Below, piece after piece: positions 6,284-7,915 of a stretch of DNA of 7,915 nt (positions are counted from its first letter, which is position 1; every line of letters starts with the position of its first letter). This stretch comes from Candidatus Njordarchaeota archaeon (GTDB lineage Archaea; Asgardarchaeota; Njordarchaeia; Njordarchaeales; Njordarchaeaceae), in contig JAHKLG010000053.1 in assembly GCA_029856625.1 (NCBI GenBank), positions 1 through 7,915 of the forward strand. The letters run 5' to 3'. A model generated the notes under the pieces. That model saw only the letters and a program-made list of their open reading frames with translations. It searched no databases and was not told the DNA's origin. Both the position numbers and the translations under genes were made by a program.

Positions 6284-7510
6284 TCAAATCCTCTCCCATT
6301 CTTTTAACACAGAGATCCAATGGAAATCTTCAATTCCTTCTAGCTGGATTATTCTTCTTATTATATTATCATATACTTTACTATAAACTCTCGTCTTGAC
6401 TCGTACGATTAAATCGTACTTACCGATGATAATTGATACCCATTCAACGCCACGTATTTTTTGTATCTCCAGAAGAAGCTTTGAGATGTATCCCGGCCTA
6501 GCTTTTATTAGGATATAGGCTGTTATCTCCGATAATGCAATGGCTATGATTCCTAAGAATACGAGTGCTATCCCAATTATCCTTAGGTATAAGAGTGCTC
6601 CCTCAAAACTCGGTAATTCATAGACTTCTGGGAACCTAACTGATAAAACAGCTGTGAGAGGGAGACTAAAAATTACAGATGTGGAGGATAAAGCATTCAC
6701 AATACTCATCTTGCCCATACCTAAGGCTCTTATATAAAAAACCATCGCGAAAAATGTGATTAGCATATCTATTGCTAATGGAACAAAAAAGACTATAGAG
6801 TAATACAAGCCCCGTAGTATCTTTTCTAATCGAGTGAGAGGTAATATTAGAACTGGAAATATTAAAGCGGTGAATAACAAGCTCCAGAACCGAAAATTTA
6901 TAGAGTCGCTCATTCCTAGGCTACGGCCAATCAATTTGGCTCTTCTCTGCCCATAATTATACAGGAAAGACCCTATATTTATTGGTCCTAATACTAGTAG
7001 TAAACTAAGCGGATCTATCGTTCCCTTAGAAAACGATACAAGCATTACTCCCAATAAGATTATTAAGAGATTCTGAACCTCTATTAGTGATGGTTTCTCT
7101 CTTTCTATGATCATATCGCCTATCATTAAATACACAATTACGAGGCTCGTAAATGGTGCAATAGCGGACGGATCGGGAACTATACTTATTAGGACGAAGT
7201 AGCCAAGGGAAGAAACCGCATTGCCAAAACCTGACAACAGTAAATAGTATAATATTTTTTCACGATGAACAAAGATCCCAGTGAACAGAGGATCTAAATA
7301 ACTACCTTAGGGCTCCTTCTTATTCACCTTTAGGCTTAATACAATTAATAGAATAAAATGAATATAGACACCAGCCCATAGCACGCTTATTGCGAATAAC
7401 CACAAATCGATTATTATTTTTGACAGTATCCAAATATCAACTATGATCATGAGTGATGTGAAGAATCCAGAAAGTAAAGCTAATGTGTAGAAAAGGTATT
7501 TCCGCCGCAA
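6284..7510 (-). pseudogene. DMT/EamA-type transporter with C-terminal RAM domain, interrupted by an in-frame stop
   Basis: Two open stretches lie in one frame, separated by one TAA at 7307-7309: bases 7310-7510 (67 codons) and 6284-7306. Read through the stop they give about 408 codons: TM1 about 6-29, TM2 about 36-60, the stop in the loop at codon 68, then TM3-TM5 and a second five-TM half, the 5+5 layout of drug/metabolite transporters. The stretch after the stop (e.g. YLDPLFTGIF) reads as real protein but has no ATG or GTG; the first possible start is TTG 7237, inside TM3 and without a ribosome site. The upstream start, TTG 7510, has AGGTGAGG 5 nt before it. Codons about 329-402 (bases about 6305-6526) form an Lrp/AsnC ligand-binding (RAM) domain with GKYDLIVRV. 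The break may be a true mutation, an assembly error, or two separately made proteins. Likely substrates are amino acids or metabolites; this is inferred. Confidence 0.75.
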
Positions 7511-7515
7511 AGAAT

Positions 7516-7523
7516 CCTCACCT
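7516..7523 (-). promoter_or_regulatory. Shine-Dalgarno site supporting TTG start of the transporter
   Basis: On the minus strand AGGTGAGG lies 5 nt before TTG 7510 and overlaps the stop codon of the RAM gene. This supports the TTG as a genuine start, suggests translational coupling of the two genes, and shows that the 5' end of the interrupted transporter is intact. Confidence 0.6.
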
Positions 7524-7773
7524 AGCCCTCTCTCCTTGCCTCTTTTTCGACAACAAGCGTCAGAGTTCTAACTAAACCTTCTATCTGATGAATTCTTTCG
7601 GTTTTTTCAAAGAGTTCTTCAAGACTTTCCACGGATATGCGAACAATTATATCGAATTCACCAGCTGTTATTGATACAAGCTCTATTCCTTCAAGATTTT
7701 GGAGAGCTCTAAAGACTTCCTCTGTCCTTCCAATTTCAACGTTAATCATTATATATGCAGTAATTTGGGTCAT
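7522..7773 (-). CDS. Stand-alone Lrp/AsnC ligand-binding (RAM) domain protein
   Basis: An 83-residue protein made only of the RAM/AsnC C-terminal domain, with no DNA-binding helix-turn-helix. Such proteins form dimers or larger rings that bind amino acids, and may modulate full-length Lrp proteins. The sequence shows the beta-alpha-beta pattern: TAYIMINV (5-12), helix about 16-27, ELVSITAGEFDIIVRI (31-46), helix about 49-60, and TLTLVVEK (70-77). The start at 7773 is chosen because AGGAGG (7781-7786) lies 7 nt upstream and because family members begin close to the first strand. An in-frame ATG at 7827 would add 18 residues of unrelated sequence. The gene is first in an operon with the transporter, 11 nt away, whose fused C-terminal domain is recognisably the same fold, with shared ITAYI, VSI..G.(F/Y)D.IVR and IEG patterns. 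The two may assemble together. The ligand is unknown. Confidence 0.88.
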   Translation of the reverse strand: MTQITAYIMINVEIGRTEEVFRALQNLEGIELVSITAGEFDIIVRISVESLEELFEKTERIHQIEGLVRTLTLVVEKEARREG

Positions 7774-7780
7774 GTAAGAA

Positions 7781-7786
7781 CCTCCT
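7781..7786 (-). promoter_or_regulatory. Shine-Dalgarno site deciding the RAM gene start
   Basis: AGGAGG on the minus strand (within AAAGGAGGTT) is 7 nt from ATG 7773, a good spacing, and favours that start over the ATG at 7827. Confidence 0.7.
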
Positions 7787-7844
7787 TTACTACTAATACT
7801 CTCTCTTGAGAAAAAAGAATGCAACATTAAACAGAGTAACTCAA

Positions 7845-7860
7845 TATTATATATTATAAA
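7845..7860 (-). promoter_or_regulatory. TATA-like promoter candidate of the RAM/transporter operon
   Basis: On the minus strand TTTATAATATATAATA is a strong TATA-like run. A start site about 25 nt downstream falls near 7828, leaving a leader of about 55 nt before ATG 7773 that contains the ribosome site. The same spacing would put the mRNA 5' end almost at ATG 7827, so a leaderless longer product cannot be excluded. The A/T run could also serve a divergent plus-strand gene beyond the window end. Confidence 0.45.
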
Positions 7861-7915
7861 GTCTTCAGAAATGGAGACAAAACTATTTTGGAGTAATGAA
7901 TATCAGAACAATCCT

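Noticed and set aside
7307..7510. Independent 67-residue two-TM membrane protein
   Set aside because: It is in the same frame as the downstream transporter, which needs exactly these two helices to complete its 5+5 layout. One broken gene explains both pieces better.
7896..7915. Start of a divergent plus-strand gene (ATG after GGAGTA)
   Set aside because: Only six full codons are visible and the ribosome site is too close to the ATG, so it cannot be judged from this window.

Overview
The window looks like part of the chromosome of an anaerobic, probably thermophilic archaeon. Three things support this: strong GGAGGTGA-type ribosome-binding sites, TATA-like promoter elements, and AGA/AGG/ATA-rich coding at moderate to low GC. 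The gene families also fit: an Mvh-type [NiFe] hydrogenase, HdrB/HdrC and stand-alone RAM (Lrp/AsnC ligand-binding) proteins. A member of the TACK/Thermoproteota group is my best guess. No rRNA or marker gene is present, so the lineage is an inference.

Bases 2-5345 (+) form one tightly packed operon, with stop/start overlaps or very short gaps throughout. It enters the window already inside the first gene. The order is: hydrogenase large subunit (MvhA-like, 5' truncated), its C-terminal maturation protease, HdrC, HdrB, a fumarate reductase/succinate dehydrogenase iron-sulfur subunit (one [2Fe-2S] and two [4Fe-4S] motifs), and a fumarate reductase-type flavoprotein. No membrane anchor subunit is encoded after the flavoprotein. 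The simplest reading is a soluble complex that carries electrons from H2 through Hdr iron-sulfur proteins to a fumarate reductase-like catalytic subunit. It resembles the thiol:fumarate reductase of methanogens (TfrAB), but the parts are separate genes and a hydrogenase is attached. If HdrA and MvhDG lie upstream, flavin-based electron bifurcation (H2 to fumarate plus ferredoxin) would be possible. This is the most interesting content of the window.

Bases 5346-5601 are an AT-rich spacer with a T-rich terminator candidate, a hairpin/operator-like inverted repeat and a TATA-like element. They lead into a 106-residue winged-helix regulator (5602-5922, +). Bases 5923-6283 separate convergent genes; I see only a hairpin, a T-rich terminator for the minus strand and a 10-bp direct repeat there.

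Bases 6284-7773 (-) are a second operon. First comes an 83-residue stand-alone RAM-domain protein. Then comes a 10-TM DMT/EamA-type transporter with a RAM domain fused at its C-terminus. The transporter frame is broken by a single in-frame TAA at 7307-7309, so it is either a pseudogene, a sequencing error or a split gene. The last ~140 bases hold the likely promoter of this operon.
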